Below, piece after piece: positions 62,609 through 64,000 of a stretch of DNA of 64,000 bases. The position numbers were made by a program, and so were the translations under genes. Origin of the DNA: an uncultured Chlorobiaceae bacterium (GTDB lineage: Bacteria > Bacteroidota > Chlorobiia > Chlorobiales > Chlorobiaceae); assembly GCA_903871235.1 (NCBI GenBank), contig CAIQGA010000025.1, forward strand, positions 1-64,000, written 5' to 3'. Below the pieces are notes generated by a model. It saw only the letters and a list, made by a program, of their open reading frames with translations. It made no database searches and had not been told where the DNA came from. How positions within the stretch are numbered: the first letter of the stretch is position 1; every line of letters begins with the position of its first letter.

Positions 62609-63825
62609 GATTGTGTTGCTGCCTGGTTAAGTAAATCAACCATCAGGAGGTTGTTTTCGTGCTGGTTGTAGTTTGCTCTTACTTTTTTTCGTCCGGCTTT
62701 ACCAAATTGCTGTCGCAACTCTGGATGATTGAGCAGGGTAAGTATTTGGCTTGCGAGGTCTTCGGCATCTCCTGGCGTTGCAAGCAGGCCGTCCTGACCG
62801 TGCTGGATAAGTTCCGGTATACCGGTAATTCTGGTGGATATGACAGGGATCTCTTTAGCCATTGCTTCCATCAGCACGACCGGAACTCCCTCAGCAAAAC
62901 TCGCAAGCACAAAGAGATCAGCTCTGTCATACTGTTGACGCACCTTATCCTGACCAAGTACTCCGGTAAAGGTGACCACCTCCCTGAGGTCGTTTCTGGC
63001 GACAAACTTTTCAAGTGAGGAGCGGTCCGGTCCCTCACCGATTATGATGAGATGAAACTGTACGCCATCTCTTTTAAGCAGCGAACAGGCTTTAAGGAGG
63101 ATGTGCTGCCCTTTGGCGGGTACCAGTCTTCCGACACAGATGATGACGGGTACCTTGTTGCCAGGGTCAGGCCTCACGTCGTAGAGGTCCGGATCTACAC
63201 CGCAACGAACAATGTGTTGACGGTTCCAACTTTCTGAATCACTGATACGCATGATTTGGCTTCTGCAATAGTGGCTTATACAGCGGATAAAACATGCTTT
63301 TTGTACCTTTTCGGCCAGCAAGGCTGAATCGACGGCATAAAAAATATCAGGCCCATGGACGGAGATGCTGTAGCTCACGCCACCATAGCTTTTCATCAGT
63401 ATGGCTACTATCGCAGTGGGATTTCCGAAGTGCTCATGAATATGGGTAATCCCGTGCCGGTGCATCCACTCTAAAAGAATTCCTGCCTCAACAAAATATG
63501 CAAGCGCTTTTACCGGACTTTTTGGTCCCTTGAAGAGGAGTTTTGAGGCCTCAAAAGCCATCCGCAGGTAACCGGCAGGGTTTTTGATGAGAGAGTGGAG
63601 ATGGGCTTTTGCCATCAACGGTAGAGGTGTGGCGAGTACCATCAGGGTTTGAGCGGCCTCATTCTGCTCTGCCGCAGTCATGAACTGAAGGTTCGATGGT
63701 TTACGGATAGACGCAGTATGAATGGTCATGCCTGCCTTTCTCAACGACTCTATCTCCCTGTATATAAACGTATGCGAGATTGCCGGGTACTCACTACAGA
63801 GATACGCTATGGTTTTTTTGATCAT
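62605..63825 (-). CDS. GT4 glycosyltransferase (WcaL/AmsK-like)
   Basis: 406 residues. The N-terminus IAYLCSEYPAISHTFIYREIESLRKAGM is the characteristic start of colanic-acid-type WcaL and amylovoran AmsK transferases. MHRHGITHIHEHFGNPTAIVAILMKSYGGVSYSISVHGPDIF follows. The donor half has VIICVGRLVPAKGQHILLKAC, IIGEGPDRSSLE, VTFTGVLGQ and LASFAEGVPVVLMEAMAKEIPVISTRITGIPEL with E-x7-E. Length is normal. It is the first complete gene on this strand at the right edge. No gene was recognised in the last 175 bases of the window. Confidence 0.9.
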   Translation of the reverse strand: MIKKTIAYLCSEYPAISHTFIYREIESLRKAGMTIHTASIRKPSNLQFMTAAEQNEAAQTLMVLATPLPLMAKAHLHSLIKNPAGYLRMAFEASKLLFKGPKSPVKALAYFVEAGILLEWMHRHGITHIHEHFGNPTAIVAILMKSYGGVSYSISVHGPDIFYAVDSALLAEKVQKACFIRCISHYCRSQIMRISDSESWNRQHIVRCGVDPDLYDVRPDPGNKVPVIICVGRLVPAKGQHILLKACSLLKRDGVQFHLIIIGEGPDRSSLEKFVARNDLREVVTFTGVLGQDKVRQQYDRADLFVLASFAEGVPVVLMEAMAKEIPVISTRITGIPELIQHGQDGLLATPGDAEDLASQILTLLNHPELRQQFGKAGRKKVRANYNQHENNLLMVDLLNQAATQS

Positions 63826-64000
63826 ATTTCGGAGATAGAGAGTCCGGTTGAAAGAGTGTTCCGTTTGTTCTTTAATGGATTATTTGTGATGAGACCAGCA
63901 TAAAAACGAATTAACCCAAAGAGTTGAGGGATTACAACAAGAGAGCAGTGCCAGGCATAGGTTTTGGCCTCTTTTTTATTCAATTTGTTTTCACGCATAA

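Overview
The window looks like a piece of chromosome from a green sulfur bacterium (Chlorobiota; genus Chlorobium or Pelodictyon by general impression). The main reasons are a CsmB-type chlorosome envelope protein (39772-39999, minus), a PucC-like transporter of the bacteriochlorophyll-delivery type (43664-45022), aconitase AcnB (compatible with the reductive TCA cycle), BshA of low-molecular-weight thiol synthesis, and a gene order otherwise dominated by housekeeping genes. No genome comparison was possible, so the species is not claimed.

Region by region. 0-2 kb: end of groES and complete groEL with a clear terminator, then a broken PIN toxin with an intact antitoxin. 2.5-9 kb: queC, a CPBP membrane protease, trpA and a family 2 glycosyltransferase on plus; a secreted START-like protein, an extended SDR and an unusually long cation-diffusion-facilitator on minus. 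9.4-12.8 kb: accessory genes, namely a decayed TPR gene, an intact 801-residue TPR protein with about sixteen 42-residue repeats, and a C-terminally cut DUF1566 protein. 12.9-20.5 kb: bshA, mreB (minus), hisD-queA and acnB. 20.6-21.5 kb: a small Ala/Pro-repeat lipoprotein, two strong terminators and four tRNA genes on minus (Gln, Arg, Glu and a CAT tRNA). 21.5-35.7 kb: murA, an EnvC-like LytM factor, nadE, nadB-pdaD, tyrS, smpB, an elongation operon mreC-mreD-mrdA ending in an FAD oxidase, a second GroES-like protein and nadA. Three steps of NAD synthesis (nadA, nadB, nadE) thus lie within 11 kb.

35.7-50.7 kb: an S1/P1-nuclease-like exported protein, a pentapeptide-repeat membrane protein and a soluble GAF-PAS hybrid histidine kinase; csmB; a full-length DUF1566 protein; a methyltransferase remnant; recD2; the PucC-like carrier with a radical SAM protein; a three-gene sensory operon (DUF4405 membrane protein, OmpR regulator, HAMP kinase); a PPK2 enzyme and hisF.

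51-63.8 kb: a surface-polysaccharide region. It has two tandem, near-identical GT4 genes on plus, then on minus a PAP2 phosphatase, a YdjM-like membrane hydrolase, two acyltransferase-3 proteins, two GT4 enzymes, a BcsA-like GT2, a CgeB-like glycosyltransferase and one unclassified gene that may also be a glycosyltransferase. Several of these genes are visibly A+T-rich compared with the housekeeping genes, consistent with horizontal exchange. No flippase, polymerase or export gene is inside the window, so the cluster probably continues past the right edge.

No CRISPR array, complete insertion sequence, rRNA operon or prophage was seen. The most unusual points are the triple C-terminal domain of the CDF protein, the 5-residue repeat inside the EnvC-like protein, the Asp-rich sensor loop of the HAMP kinase, the nuclease/pentapeptide/hybrid-kinase group, and the recent GT4 duplication.
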